Of a stretch of DNA of 64,000 nt, positions 22,823-35,694 are shown one piece after another (the first letter of the stretch is position 1; the number at the start of each line of letters is the position of its first letter). The DNA is from Balaenoptera acutorostrata. Taxonomy: Eukaryota; Chordata; Mammalia; Artiodactyla; Balaenopteridae. The stretch is taken from assembly GCF_949987535.1 (NCBI RefSeq), contig NC_080080.1:63145006-63209005 (forward strand), read 5' to 3'. Position numbers and translations under genes: made by a program. The notes under the pieces are model-generated. The model was not told the origin of the DNA. It was given only the letters and a program-made list of their open reading frames with translations, and searched no databases.

Positions 22823-24290
22823 CAATAGTTCTTAATTGTATCCATCTTAGACTGTATACTATCAGTCTGTAAAATGACAAATTACGTTTTATTTCTTCAA
22901 CTTTATTTTGAAGAAGTTGAAATGATGTAAATGAGAAAATTAAATATATTAGGAGCATATTTAAAATACTGGGAAATCTATGCCCTGAAATACTCAGAAT
23001 TTGATATAAAAAGAAAAACTGAAAGGACTTCTGATAAATAACCCAGGGATTTATACACACGCAAACTAAGTTCTCTATTCAGTTTTTGGTATACCAACAT
23101 TGCTTTAACCTCCTTATATATTATGTATTTACCACAAATCTCAGGAGCTCAAGCACTTCAAAAATGTTTGTAAATAATTTTAAATCTGTGTTTGAAAGCA
23201 ACCAAACAGCATATGATCACAGAAATCATGTACTTTAATTAATGCATTTCTTACTCTCAAAAATAAAAAAAGTGACTTTAACAGACTGATGTCTTGGCAG
23301 TGTCCCTTGAGTTTTATAGAATCACTTGTTTGTCTCACAAGGTGAACTGAGGAGTGGATGTAGGGTCTACTAAGGTCAAACACGAGAATTGCCACACTGA
23401 ACAAATACAGCATCTGAATGCATTACTTTGAGGTTAACTTTTTCCTAAATTCTCTCAAGACTACTCATGGCAGACTTGTTTTCTTCATCATGTGACCTCG
23501 GTCACTATCCCAGAAGGCTTACTTCACCTACACTCTGTTCAATTTTCATTCCCTTTTGCCAGTCCTGTTTCCAATTCTCTCTGCAGGCTGGCCATCTATT
23601 TCTTTCCACTGTGTACTTAGGTGGTATGAGTTGGCTGCAGCTGAAGGGACATCTCCGACATTATTAATGTTGTTGAAAAAGTTCTTTCTACCAATTACGT
23701 TAAATGAGAGCTGGATCTTCCCCACCACACATCCTGCATTCCTCAAAAACCTAAGCCAATGACAGGTATTCTCTTTCCTTCCACCTCACTTTCTACTTGC
23801 CAAATCCAAGAGAAAAGCTCAAGTCAACACCTGCCTTGTTTCTACCAGTTGCTCTCAGATCATTGCCATTTGTTCCAATTCAGAAGCGACGTTGACAAAT
23901 GTAAATCGCCTTCCTCTAATCCTGCGCTTGCCCTGCGAAATTCTGCTGCAGAAAGTTGAGGAACCATGTGAATGTTCTTCTACCACAGCCTCAAAGAGCA
24001 GGACAGGTATTCTGGGCACTCGTGGTTCTCGCTTGCTGGGGCCCTCCTGCTGCTATAGAACACTTGTCCCTTCTTGTTCTGACCAGATGGTATAACTAGA
24101 TGACCTAACTTTCTAAGGCATTCAGAGGCATTTGGCAACTCTCCTCTTAGCCCTGAAACAAATGTTTTTACCTTCACTTTCCTGCTTGTCTTCCAGTCTC
24201 AGAAGAGAATGAGTATTTGTTTTTTAAGCTCAACTATGTTACTTATGCTCACAATCATTTGCCTCCTTTTCCTTCAAAAATGTTTTAAAA
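22823..24290. other. No feature recognised; GC-richer part at 23.4-24.1 kb
   Basis: Several overlapping short frames on both strands (for example 23467-23667, 23556-23762, 23546-23746) occupy 23.4-24.2 kb. None has a recognisable domain, and the overlap argues against coding. Conservation across species would show whether any part is functional. Confidence 0.4.
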
Positions 24291-24302
24291 ACTATCAAAT
24301 TC

Positions 24303-24460
24303 CTTGGTGAGAGGCCCGCGCACCACGATGAAGAGTGGCCCCCGCTTGCCACAACTGGGGAAAGCCCTCACACAGAAATGAAGACCCAACACAGCCATAA
24401 AAATAAATAAAAAATTAATTAAAAAAAAAAAAAACTTGCTTCCTTTAAAAAAAAAAAAAA
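24303..24460 (+). mobile_element. 5'-truncated CHR SINE with target duplication
   Basis: Only the 3' part of a CHR SINE is present, from 'gagaggcccgcgcaccacga' to the A-rich tail. The A and B boxes are absent. The same 'actatcaaattc' lies at 24291-24302 and 24461-24472, the target-site duplication. A second A-run follows a short non-A stretch (24435-24446). Confidence 0.9.
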
Positions 24461-24479
24461 ACTATCAAATTCTTGTTTT

Positions 24480-24780
24480 GTATTACTCCTCAACCTAAAA
24501 ATAGTCCCAAATTATCTTATTAAAAATTAATAACTTTTTTCCATGTCTTTCTGTCCGTTCAAGGAATAATATCTTTGGGGGAAAAAAAAGACTTCACATT
24601 CATTGCCTTAATACCCACGCTTTCCTCATGCTTTTAAAATAGGATTTCTATTTCCTGTTAAAACTACCTCTTGATAGTCATCAGTGACCACAAAATCATT
24701 AAATCCACCAGCCACCTTTTGCTTTCACGCTTCATTACCTTTCTTTAACAGCTAACATTTTTTCAGCACCCCGGTGTTTG
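24480..24780 (+). mobile_element. Possible L2 ORF2 remnant
   Basis: 'atagtcatcagtgaccacaa' followed by 'aatcattaaatccaccagcc' resembles the L2 ORF2 segment with 'caccaatgacctcc..attgccaaatcc'. Diverged and short. Confidence 0.35.
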
Positions 24781-24804
24781 CAATGTCTTATTCTGCCCCA
24801 ATTC

Positions 24805-25265
24805 ACTCATTCAACAATATTTTCTGAGACCTAGCATGTAGCTGACCCTGTCCAGGTGCTTAGGGACAGAGAGTAAACAAAACAGACAAAAACTTGTCTT
24901 CATGGAGCAGACATTACCAGTTATATATTGATATATTAGACTATAAGTGGTAAGGACTATGTAGAAAAATAAAGCAAGGAAAGAGAGACTGAGGGACAAA
25001 TGGATTTGCAGTCTAGAATCTTCTTAACTCTGGTCAGGAAAACCTCACTGCGAAGGTGCCATCGAGCAAAGGTTTAAAGGAAGTGAGGGGTGAGCCACAT
25101 GGGAATCTGGGAAAAGAGGCTTCCAAGGAAGGCAAAAGCCAGTGCCAAATCCTGAGACAAGAACACAGAGGCAACTGTGGCTGATGCAGAGTGAGCTAGG
25201 GAGAGGGAAGCATGACAAGAGGTCAGAAATAAATCGGGGTGGTGCAGATCGTTTATTAGGGGTGG
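24805..25265 (-). mobile_element. L2 3' end, antisense
   Basis: 'tcattcaacaatattttctg', 'agcatgtagctgaccctgtc', 'gtaaacaaaacagacaaaaa' and 'cttgtcttcatggagcagac' give the reverse complement of the L2 3' end in correct order. A longer G/A-rich part follows with 'gcatgacaagaggtcagaaa'. Confidence 0.65.
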
Positions 25266-25339
25266 GAACAGTTCGTGCCAGTGGTTAACTGGCTACAATT
25301 TCTACCTTCTCTTTTTGTTTGTTTGTTTTACATCCTACC

Positions 25340-25725
25340 TAGCCATATCAGGGATGCTAGCACCAGCCACCTGGTGCCCAGATCCTCGGAGGTGTGGGTC
25401 AGAGTCCCTCTTCGGAGTTCCTAGGTACCAGCATCACCGGACGGCAGCTTTCCTTAGAGTTGTGGGTCTCAGCCACAGGGGAAGCCTGCTGCAAGCTTCT
25501 AGAGTCTAATGACCACTTGTTCCCTTTTGTTCCATGAGCCCCGGAGATGAAGGCTGCCCCTTGAAATTACTCTCTCTGTGCTACCTCAGTTTTTGTTGTT
25601 GTTGTTTGTTTGTTTGCCTTTGTAGTCCTTCAGTACCGGTTTAACTAATTTCCTGTATTAAATTCTCTCCGTTAAAATAGCCGGTGGAATCACTGTTTTC
25701 CTGACTAGACCCTGACTAATACGTT
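25340..25725 (+). mobile_element. LTR-like ancient repeat, family uncertain
   Basis: The 3' part, 'attaaattctctccgttaaa' then 'gaccctgactaatac', matches the end of a common mammalian interspersed repeat. The upstream GC-rich part probably belongs to it. The 64-codon frame at 25315-25509 lies within. Confidence 0.45.
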
Positions 25726-25946
25726 TCTTTATTTTCCTTCTAACTGTAAACATTCAGCTGAAAACACTTCATAGACCTTTGTTCCTACTGAATCTTCAGG
25801 AGATTCTTCTGTTTTATATATATTTACTCAAAAACTCACTTCAAACCAACTAAACAAGGATCTGAGAGCCTGCAATGTTCAAGACATTGTACCAGACACC
25901 CTATGGGGTATATAATATTAGTAGTGGAGAAGTGGTGTTCTCTCTT

Positions 25947-25988
25947 GATAGATAGATAGGTAGATAGATAGATAGAAAGGTAGATAGG
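25947..25988. repeat. (GATA)n-type microsatellite, imperfect
   Basis: Tandem GATA/GGTA units with interruptions, followed by related 'catacatacag' sequence. Confidence 0.9.
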
Positions 25989-28228
25989 TGTAGATACATA
26001 CATACAGTATAGATATAGAGAGATATCTGAGCTAAGCAGTAACAGAGGACCTCCCATGTAGTATAAGCTCTTGTATTCTACTTTGTCAAACAAGAAAATA
26101 TTTATACGATTTCAACAATTGGTAAATTTTATTAAACACCATTCTTGGTATATTTGTCTTATTTCATCATAAGATTGACATAATGTAATCTTTTTACTCA
26201 TGACACATGGATAGTTCAATTCTCTCATTCATAAACTGGTATAGCAAAATCTTTATATTAAACTGGAACGTTTATAACCATCCTCTTCATGTAAATGTGT
26301 TTTAGAACCCACAGGTTTCTCTATCTCCTTCCTCCATGCCTTCCTTGTTGACCAGGCTGTTCGGGGACTGAGGAGGGGAGAAAGGAAGGAGAGTTGGTAG
26401 GAGATTGTTACCTTGTGTAAATAAAGCAACAGCAGTTTAAAAATTGGATGAGGGAAATTTGCAGGCCCAGAAGGAAAAAAGAGAGGAGGCTAAAACTGAG
26501 GAATCAGCAACATTGTAAAGAAGAAACATTGGCACTAGTTAGAAGCCTGGAAAATCAAATACCAGTTTAAAGGCAGTTGGTACATTAGGCCTCTTAGGAA
26601 GTAAAGAAGACACATTTCACACCGTTTGTTTGAGATGTATTCTCAAGCTGCTAGATTTCAATGAACTGAAAGATACATTATTTGTGGAATATGTTTAAGA
26701 ATTCCTAAGGGTGCTAGATCAACAGGAACTGGCATAATTTATTGTATTCCAGCTGACAGAGTGAAGAATAAAGACAATTCTGTGTAAGGGTCATATGAAA
26801 AAGGAAGTCAAGTGTAAAAGAAATCAGATCTTATTTTTTCCTGATCTCTAGCCAAACATTCAGTTAAGAGGTGAACTTTTCTTCCAGCAAAGAAATGTTG
26901 CTTGCCAGGAATGTGGAGGTAAGCTATCTTATTCCAGGCCAAACTGGGAATGAATTATGAAAGCGAAACTTATACCTTTTGGGAAACCAGATCAACTTAA
27001 GATCTGATGCAAAAGGAATTGAATTCAGGAAGATCTGGATTCTAACTTAATCTCAGAGGGAATTCAAGGACTTTGTGGTTTCCTCCTTTTTTTCTGGAAT
27101 CAAGTTTTATAGATCTTATATTTGTAGTAAAAAATATGTTTTCTGAAGTTCCTATAAGGTTTTGTGGAGCTTTTAAACCATTATTTCATTTAAACAGCAG
27201 CAGGTGGTGCATTTAATTTATGACAGTTCTGTGTATCATGTGGGGCAATATTGTTCTTTAAATGTTTCTGTAGCATTACCAATTCCTTTGGCCTTCCAAT
27301 TGACCGTGTCCTTGGGGGAAAATCATCAATGGTTAAAATCAAACACAACGGTGTTTTTCTTTGATGCTAGTAGTAAAAATGATAGAAATAATATATTCAT
27401 AATTAGCATGCATAACTATTTAAAGGTATTTTATTATTTTTAAAAGAAATGAATAAAGGACAATGTTCTAAGAAGAAAATAATAATCACTGTCATTTAAC
27501 AGGCTTATAATAGGCATTCATTTGTGATTGGCCAGTATTGGATTCTCTTAAAGCAAGTCAAGCATTTCTGGTAAGAGAGTATAATTTAATGTACGCAATG
27601 TATTTGTAAGCTATTGAAAAAGACATTAAAAATTTTACAGAAGAATTTATAGAAATAAATAATGTAGAGTGTTAATTGACTAATGTAATATGTGAAAAAT
27701 AATGATTACTTCCGTTCCCCATATTTTATGAGGTGAGGATGCTAATATCAGTTCATTGTTAGACTACTTTTTATGAAATTGTTACACTATGTTTTATAAA
27801 ATTATTGTCTAAATTTAGGTTTCAATAAGATGGAATGGGTGTTAGCTTATAAACCAGTCTTCTTTAGAATGAGTTTTAGATTAATTTTTCAGTGTACAAA
27901 GTTTGTATCTATATGGCAGAAGACAGAAATTCTGTGTACTTATCTCAAGGTCATGTGCTAATCAGCAATTTCGAAGTGCTTTCTGTGGAAAATACAGATG
28001 AAATGCCATTAGGACTGTTTCTTTTTTTAATAGATTTCTAAATTATTCTTATTTGATTTTTTAGTCATTCATACATATTTGTAAATCACCATGTTCAAAG
28101 CAATGTGACAAGAAACAACTGTTTCTTGATCTCAAGAAGAATATTTTGTTGTAGTAGAAGTTTGTTTAAAAATATTACACTGTTAAAAACCACAATGGCA
28201 TCATGCCTTGTGTCCAGAAAGGGAAAAT
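25989..28228. other. No feature recognised
   Basis: More than 2 kb of AT-rich sequence with no supported gene or repeat. The 79-codon frame at 27204-27443 shows no known domain. Confidence 0.45.
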
Positions 28229-28241
28229 AAAAGCTGGATCA

Positions 28242-28570
28242 GGGCTTCCCTGGTTGCGCAGTGGTTGAGAATCTGCCTGCCAATGCAGGGGACCCGGGTT
28301 CGAGCCCTGGTCCGGGAAAATCCCACATGCCGCGGAGCAACTAGGCCCGTGAGCCACAAATACTGAGCCTGCGCATCTGGAGCCTGTGCTCCGCAACAAG
28401 AGAGGCCGCGACAGTGAGAGGCCCGCACACCGCGATGAAAAGTGGCCCCCGCTTGCCGCAACTAGAGAAAGCCCTCGCACAGAAACGAAGACCCAACACG
28501 GCCAAAAATAAATATAAAAATAAATTAAAAAAAAAAAAAAGACCTAAAGAAGAAATACAAAAAAAAAAAA
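28242..28570 (+). mobile_element. CHR SINE, full length
   Basis: tRNA-derived SINE. The Pol III A box lies at 28254-28264 ('ttgcgcagtgg') and the B box at 28297-28307 ('ggttcgagccc'). The CHR body follows, with 'gagccacaaatactgagcct' and 'aaagccctcgcacagaaac'. The tail has two A-runs separated by 'gacctaaagaagaaatac'. Target duplications 'aaaagctggatca' flank it at 28229-28241 and 28571-28583. CHR SINEs move using L1 enzymes. Short frames within it (28175-28480 minus, 28414-28695 plus) are not genes. Confidence 0.95.
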
Positions 28571-28583
28571 AAAAGCTGGATCA

Positions 28584-28956
28584 ATTCACAAGTTTTCTTC
28601 CACTGGGTATTTTGCAAGCTTATGTTGGTTTTTCTGGTTGGAGAGTTCATGATATTAGAGGTGACAGCTTGCATAGAAAGGCAGCAAGAAACTGATTCTC
28701 CTGTTAGAAGACATTATGACAGAAATAGAAACCATTCAGCAATATTTAGTCAAAAATACTACATGTACAATGTGTTGGTAGACAGAAATACATTGAGAAT
28801 TAAATTTATTACAGTCAATTACTAGTATGTATGAAAGCATTCTAATAAAAAGAGAAAAGTGATTAGTGGCAAAAAAAAAAAAAAAGCAAATTAACTAGTA
28901 TAGGAATTCAGATACCAACAAAGATTTGCCTGTGCGAAACAAGAAAGGGATGGCAA
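28584..28956. other. No feature recognised
   Basis: AT-rich sequence with a short A-run at 28871-28885. A 67-codon frame starting at 28622 has no known domain. Confidence 0.45.
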
Positions 28957-29505
28957 TTGAGGAGTGTGGTTGGTAGACAGCATCTAAGATCGCTCCCAGT
29001 GATCCCTGACTCCTAATATTCATATCCTTTTGTTATCCTTTCCCTTGGGGAGATCCTCTACTAATGCGTAGAGTACTACAAAGGTGATTGATGTCACTTC
29101 TGAGATTACATTACAAAAATTGTACTGGCTTCCATCTTTCTTGGTCTCTGTTGCTCTCTCGCTTGCGCTGGTGATCAAGCCCCCATATCGGGAGCTGCTC
29201 TATGCGGTGGCAAATAATTTGTAATCAAGAGCCAGTGACAACCTCAGTCAGTAGTCCACAGTGGACTGAATCCCAACAACCACATAAGTGAGTTTGGAAG
29301 TAGATTCTCTTCCCATCAAGCCTTAAGATAACTGCAGCCCTGATTGACACCTTGATTGCAGCTTAGTGAAAGACAGTGAGACAGAGGTATTCAGCTAAAT
29401 TATACTTAGACTCCTGATACAAAGAAATTATGACATAATGAATGTTTTGTTTTAAACTGCTAAGTTTTAGAGTAATTTGTCACACAACCATAATTAACTA
29501 CTACT
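28957..29505 (+). mobile_element. MaLR-type LTR-like repeat
   Basis: Matches a common mammalian LTR in order: 'gtcacttctgagattacatt', 'acttcc'-like 'ggcttccatctttcttgg', 'ccaacaaccacataagtgag', 'cttgattgcagcttagtgaa' and the end 'ttaaactgctaagttttaga'. I take it as an ERVL-MaLR-related LTR; the subfamily is uncertain. A related antisense copy lies at 60760-61090. Confidence 0.65.
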
Positions 29506-31977
29506 ACAAGGAGAGCCATGAAAGAGAAGAAAATTTCAGGTAATGGACTTAGAAGAAAGGACTAACCTAAGAAATGCATAGAGCTAGGAAATGTCATGGT
29601 GTGCTTGAGGAAAAGCAATTATTTGAGTTTTCTGTAGTATAACATGCATGAAGATTTTGTAGAGGTTAGAATTTAAAACAATATACTGAAGTCTTAACAT
29701 AGATGGTCTGGAAAGTCAAGTTTAGGATTTATATTTTATTTAGTTAAATTAGGTACATGACGTGAGCAAAGTAGTACTTTTTCGTTTTGTTGAGTAATGT
29801 ATAAGATGAATGGAAAGAAAAAGACATAAAATGTACTACTGGAAGATTATATAATAGTAATAGTACAGGAGGAAAATGAGTAAATGTGATGGAACAAAGA
29901 TGTGAAAGATTAAGGTAAAGAAAGAATTGACAGGATTTTTTTTCTTTTTAGCAACTGACTTTATTTGAGAGTCAAGGAGAGAGAAGATGTGTATAAGGAG
30001 TTAATCTTGGAATACTGGGAAAATAGTAAAACAATATGAGAAATATTGAATTCAAGAGGAGAAGCATAATTAGGAATGGAAAAGACAAGTCTTGTTTTTT
30101 GACCTTTCAAGGCAAGATATCAATAAAACATTGTGGTGACAAATAAAAGCTACTGGTGAACATTTTAGGATACAATTTGCACATGCGTTATATTTAAAGA
30201 TGTGTGAAATGATCGAAGTTAGAGTCTAGACAGAACCTTGGGAAAGGTCCACATTTAGGACCTGAATGAAGATGTATAAAGAACCAGAGAAAACAGGGCA
30301 TTAGCAGAAGAAAGTGGTTGGTATGAATATAGATGCAGGTAAGCTCTTATACAAATAGGAGATAAAAAGCCGGTGTTTTAGGTCAAAAACTGTAATCAAA
30401 TTTACTTCTCAGCCATTCAAAAAGAAAATTCACAAAAGCTGCCATGTAGTCCCTACATTTTGACATAGAATTTGCATGTAGGTGATACCTAATTTTCATC
30501 TTGCTTTCCAAAACAAACCAATTATAAATGAACCTAAGTAATTGAACTGAGTTACTTGCTACATGGCATTTTCAAAAAGAAGTATCTTTGCAAGACAATT
30601 ACATAGATTTTAGAGTCCTTCTTTGTGATAAATAGATAAAAATGTTGGCTGTGGATTTATTCACTTACTTAAATCTGTATCTCCCACCTTCCGTATGCAA
30701 AGCATAATTCTAGCTGTTGAGAGCATAACAATAAATAAAATAATTATCATTCTTACCTACATTTTAAGATGTCACTTGAGGCTTATAGAATTATGATACT
30801 TCCATAAAAGGGAATGCTTAAGTGTATATTAACTTGTGAAGAAGGCCATGGGGTTAGCTGTAGCAAATATAATATCAGGGCTTACTACCATATAAAAGCC
30901 ACTTTAATGTAGTATTTTGTGGGAAAAAAAGTCAGTGGGTTGTTTTCAATCCATTTTGGCATTATCCACTTGACAGCTGTTCCTCTGAGCTGTCAGCACT
31001 TCCTATTCCACTGTTTTCTTCACTCATTGCTGGTTTTGGCCTTTAACTCATGTTTCTCTTGGTACCATGATGCCACATCCCACTTATGGGATTTGGCCTC
31101 TATGTTGGTCCAACTCTCTTCTCTCCCATTCCACACCAGGCAGTCCACAGGATGCAGGAATGTTCGTTAAGCAGTACATTTCTACACATGTGACTTACTA
31201 AGTCAAGAATTGTATGACAACGGTAGTTGTAGTGAGGTAGGAGGTTAGTCAGAGATGGAGGGCTGATCTGAGCAGGGCAAGTCAGGGTAGCCTTTAGCAC
31301 TGAAAATTTAAGAACTGTCTGGGTTTGTTATTGACACTCTTAGTACATGCAAGCAATTGAAGTATGATGGTAGCACTCCAAGTGTTAATACCAGTTAAGA
31401 TCTTCCCATCAATATAAAAGCAAAACAAAATCTGAGATATTTAGTTGTTTAGTGATATAACCAATCATTTAAAACAATATGTAGCACAAGTGAATAATAA
31501 ATATTGTTGAATAAATGTACGGGTATGTAGGGTATAGTTATGTTCAATTTTTCGGAAAGTCTATGCATATCACTGTTAGTTCTTTTTGTCAAACACACAC
31601 ATACCCATACACAAAACCTACAGACATACCTTAATTTTCAGAGATACCACAGAAACCTGTAAGAAGAAAGAGAAATATTTTCCTGTCCTATATTTTAAAA
31701 GACTATTTCTTTTTATGATGCATTCCATATTTGTATTATGCAACACAATAGTACTTTTTTTTCTAATGAAATTTTACACAAAAATTCATCTCTCTTAAAA
31801 GTTAACTCCGGAAAAAAGCAAATATTTTGTTGGGCTCAAGGTAAGTGTGCTTTTTTTCAGAACGTACCTGCCCAGAGTTATGAATTTTACCCCTGCTCAA
31901 GAGTGTTTTATAATCTTCTCAGCAGAGTTTTCAATTTTTATCTGACTTGAAAGGAACAGATAAGACATTAAATAATT
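29506..31977. other. No firm feature; weak L2-like trace
   Basis: No gene supported. A faint antisense L2 trace lies near 30655-30780 ('aataaataaaataattatca' context). The opposing frames at 30919-31170 and 31100-31300 overlap and show no domain. Confidence 0.4.
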
Positions 31978-32330
31978 GCTAAAGACTGAATGTCTGTGCC
32001 CAACTCCACCGCAAATTCCGATGTTGAAGCCTTAATCCCCAATGTGATGGTATTGCAAGGTGGGGCCTTTGGAGATAACTAGGTTTAGATGAGGTGATGA
32101 GAGTGGAGCCCCCATAAGGGGATTAGTGCCTTTATAAAGAGGAAGGGCCCAGTGCTCTTTCTTTCTCTCTGCCATGTGAGGACACAGCCAGGAAGAGGGC
32201 CCTCACCAGATATGGAATCTGCCTGTACCTTGATCTTGGACCTCCCAGCCTCCAGAATTATGAGAAATAAATGTTGATTGTTTAAGCCACCCCATATATG
32301 GTATTTTTTTTAGAAGCCCAATCTCACAAA
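31978..32330 (+). mobile_element. MLT1-family LTR (ERVL-MaLR)
   Basis: A clear MLT1 order: 'gttgaagccttaatccccaa', 'tgtgatggtattgcaaggtg', 'aaggggattagtgcctttat', 'ctgccatgtgaggacacagc', 'gccctcaccagatatggaat', 'cttgatcttggacctcccag' and 'gagaaataaatgttgattgt'. A solitary LTR with an AATAAA signal near its 3' end. Confidence 0.9.
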
Positions 32331-35300
32331 TGCAATAGTATAGATACTCTATTTACTTAAATATATCTTCACATTATTGTTGCTTGGATGATACATAAGT
32401 ACATGTTTATGCTATCCTAGATTATATATTTGGGAAAAGAGGCAAATGGAATTATGCTTTTTAGAATATACGTCTTCCTCTTATGAAGGTCAGTGCATCT
32501 ATATATTTGTGATGATCAAGTAGCTTTTCTATGGAACTTGGTGATATTTAAAAATTCCATTACTGTCTTAAACAAAATATAACACTCTCCAAATAATAAC
32601 AATATTATAAATGTTTGAATGAGCAGAACTAAGTGATATTTAGAGTAACTAATAATAATTTATATAATATTTTGTGTTTATTGGTTTAGAATATCTTATA
32701 AGAACTTGAAGACATAAGACTGAGAGTATCTGAAAGATGTTAATCAACATCCCCAAGAATTAATATTTCTTTCATTTTTATGGGAATTCTTTAAGACTCT
32801 CACATGACAATATAGTTGAATAGCAAGGAAAAAATTTTATTAAACTAGTTATTTCTTTTAGTTACAGAAAATGCAAATTCACATTTCTAAAATAATCTGC
32901 GGAAAAAGATGAGATAATATTATCAATGCCAACTATCCAAGTACAGTATTGCTTGTCCCATGAATTTATAGTGTAAACAACTGGCTTTGATTTTAATTTG
33001 AAATATAGGTTAATTTACACTTCCTTATATTAGACCATATGAGCTTAGAGGCTCTATAAAATATAAAGAACACAATCACTGCTCTTAGTAAACTTATGTA
33101 CTGAAATTGTTTAGTGTGCTTTGTTTTTGCTGAATCCTCTTAATTTGTGTTGTGATCTCTGTTGTCTGGTTAACTTGTTTCATTAGAAAAGTGATACCAG
33201 AGAATAGGTCCTAAGTTGTTTCCACATATGGACGGATTGATTTGCTTTATTCAATTCTATAGCTCTAAACCACAACTCACCCATGGTCAGCAATGTCAAC
33301 AGTTAACCAATCAACTAACAGAGCCTTACTGAAAGCCTTCTACCATGTGTTCAAAATTGAGGAAGCTTCTGTAGATCTGAACACAATACACTTAATGGAT
33401 CCACACTAGGAGAAACAAAGAAGGCAAGGAGTAGAGCAAAAGAGTAGATTTATCAAGATTAGTACTTCCCCAGTACAACTGGGGGAAAAAATCAAGTCAA
33501 TGAGCCAGAAGTTCCATTTCTATTAAATGACAGATCATTATCTTTTATAGGTAATTCTACCTAAGTGGTAAACATATGAACTTCATAATGATCAACATTA
33601 AGTGAAGCAGAGCATTGGAAAACTTCCAGCAAAGTGGGAAATTGGGAAGGAACGGCAGCACACTTTGGACTACTTTGGTTCAATTAGGAAATTTTCCTTT
33701 TGCATCCCCACTTTGTTTCTTCCACATATCAGTAAAACCTGCTGCAGAGTTATAATCTTGCACAGAGAACATGTCATTAATATTTATCCTTGCCGTTGCC
33801 ATCTACTCTACATTTTTGAAAAAATTAACAGTGATGATAGGAAAAAACCTAAGAGCTCCTCTCTCTCTCTCTTTCTCTGTGGCTCATAAGTAATCACCCT
33901 TCCCCATCTGAAACAAATTAACTCCTGGGGGGGAGATGTTCCTTGAGCTTTCACATAGCTGTTTCCAAGGGAACAGCTTTTTTTGCCCATATGTGTCCTG
34001 CAGTTCAGACAGTAGATTGCTTTGTATTATCAGACAAGAGTCTAGACTAGCCAGCTAATTTACATATACTTTAGAGTGTTAAAATCAAACTAAGAATCTC
34101 ACTGTAATCTGTTTTGGACCACCATTTTTTTCAAAAAAAGCCTCAATCTACTGTAGGGGGTTGTAGAAAATGCTATGGGTGGAGTTTCAAAATATTATTT
34201 ACTATGTTGGGTGTAATCATAAGATGGCTTCTCAAGAGGAACCTTCTCAATTCTGTGGAATATAACATCCTTCAGTCTTGTGGAGCCCTCTACTGGAAAG
34301 CTCTGTGTATCAGACTCAGAAAGAAGGTATTTGTTTTCCAAAATCCATCAGAGTGTGACTTATTATATTAATAAATATTATTTAACTCTTCTTATAAATT
34401 TACCTGTATTTCAATAATTTCAAGTTACTTCACCTAAACAGCTGTTCTTATTTGCTGTTGTTTCTTGTTTGGAGAAAACAGTGTTGTTAAAGGGACTTGA
34501 CCTAATTCCTCCATGTTGACATAAACCATCATTCTAATTTAGTCCCTTTAACTGGAAGAATTGAGTAAGCTCTTTTTGATTGTGAAGGCTTCAAAAAACA
34601 AGCAAACTTCAGACTCTTTATGTGTTTATTATGCTTTTAATTATTCTGCATTACACTTTAAAAAACCTTGTATCAATATCATTTTAAAATATATGAAAAG
34701 GACAGAATAAGAAGAAAAGATAATAGTATCTTTAATTTGACATGATAAAACTTCAAGTGTTACAAGATCAGAATTGTATTGCCTTAGGCAAGAGAAATTA
34801 CAATATTCACCGTACAGAGAACAGTACCAAGGGAAAGTTCAAAATTCAGTGTAAAGTCACACAAAGAGTAATTTTCTGACTGAAAAATTTAAAAAGACAT
34901 TTTATTTTAGAAAACATATCATTTGGGATAGGTTACCATAGGTTATCCCATATTAACTATGTAGTAAAAAGTTAACTGTAATGACATTTGATATGATAAA
35001 GATATTATAGAATATCTAAATCATATCTATATAATAATATAGGGTTGTGAATTAATATTCCTTTTAATGTACGGTTACTATTTTTCCAGTTAAAATTAGC
35101 CTACGTACCTATTAGAAGTGTTGAAGAATACAGGGAGCATTCTATGAATGTATCATCATTATCAGAGGACAGATATTCTACCGACTTTGAGAGTATACTG
35201 TCTATATGAGTGCAAGTAGAGTCTGCCACTGGTAGGAGTAATGGTAGGATCTCACCACTCTAGGTTTAGTGAGAAACATTAAAGTAGGGTATTCATATCA

Positions 35301-35689
35301 TTCATTGTCCAAACCAGGAAGCTTTTGAGAATAAAAGATAATACATTATGTCATGGCAATGGTACAAATCAAGCTTTCTTGGGCCACCGGAGACCTACAG
35401 TCACACAACATGTGACTCCATATATGTCTGTTGCATGAAGGCTCAGTCATTGGGGCTAAGATGGCTATCCCTAAACGATACTGCTGGAAATAATGATTGC
35501 CCTAGGTTTTACAATATTTTTCCACTTTCGTAGTAAATGCTTTATATTGAAGCCACATAGCTAGGGGCACTATACTTGAAATCTGTCGATACCACAGACC
35601 TGCAATAATTCTTCTTACCGTTGTGTAGCACTGATGTTTACCCAAAGTATTCTTCATTAGTACTAAGAGAATAGTATGTATTAAGAACA
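32331..35689. other. No gene or repeat recognised; one CTCF-like motif
   Basis: More than 3 kb of mostly AT-rich, unique-looking sequence. It has a short CT run near 33858-33880 and the CTCF-like site at 34285-34296. The short frames at 33602-33889 and 33808-33990 overlap on opposite strands and show no domain. Confidence 0.45.
34285..34296 (-). promoter_or_regulatory. Candidate CTCF-binding motif
   Basis: On the minus strand the sequence reads 'ccagtagagggc', which fits every position of the core consensus CCASYAGRKGGC. It does not lie in a repeat I recognise. Single motifs occur by chance, so binding is not established. Confidence 0.35.
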
Positions 35690-35694
35690 TTCCT

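Noticed and set aside
28175..28480. Overlapping minus-strand frames (101 and 86 codons)
   Set aside because: Both are readings of the CHR SINE and appear again, nearly unchanged, at the SINE at 37.9 kb.
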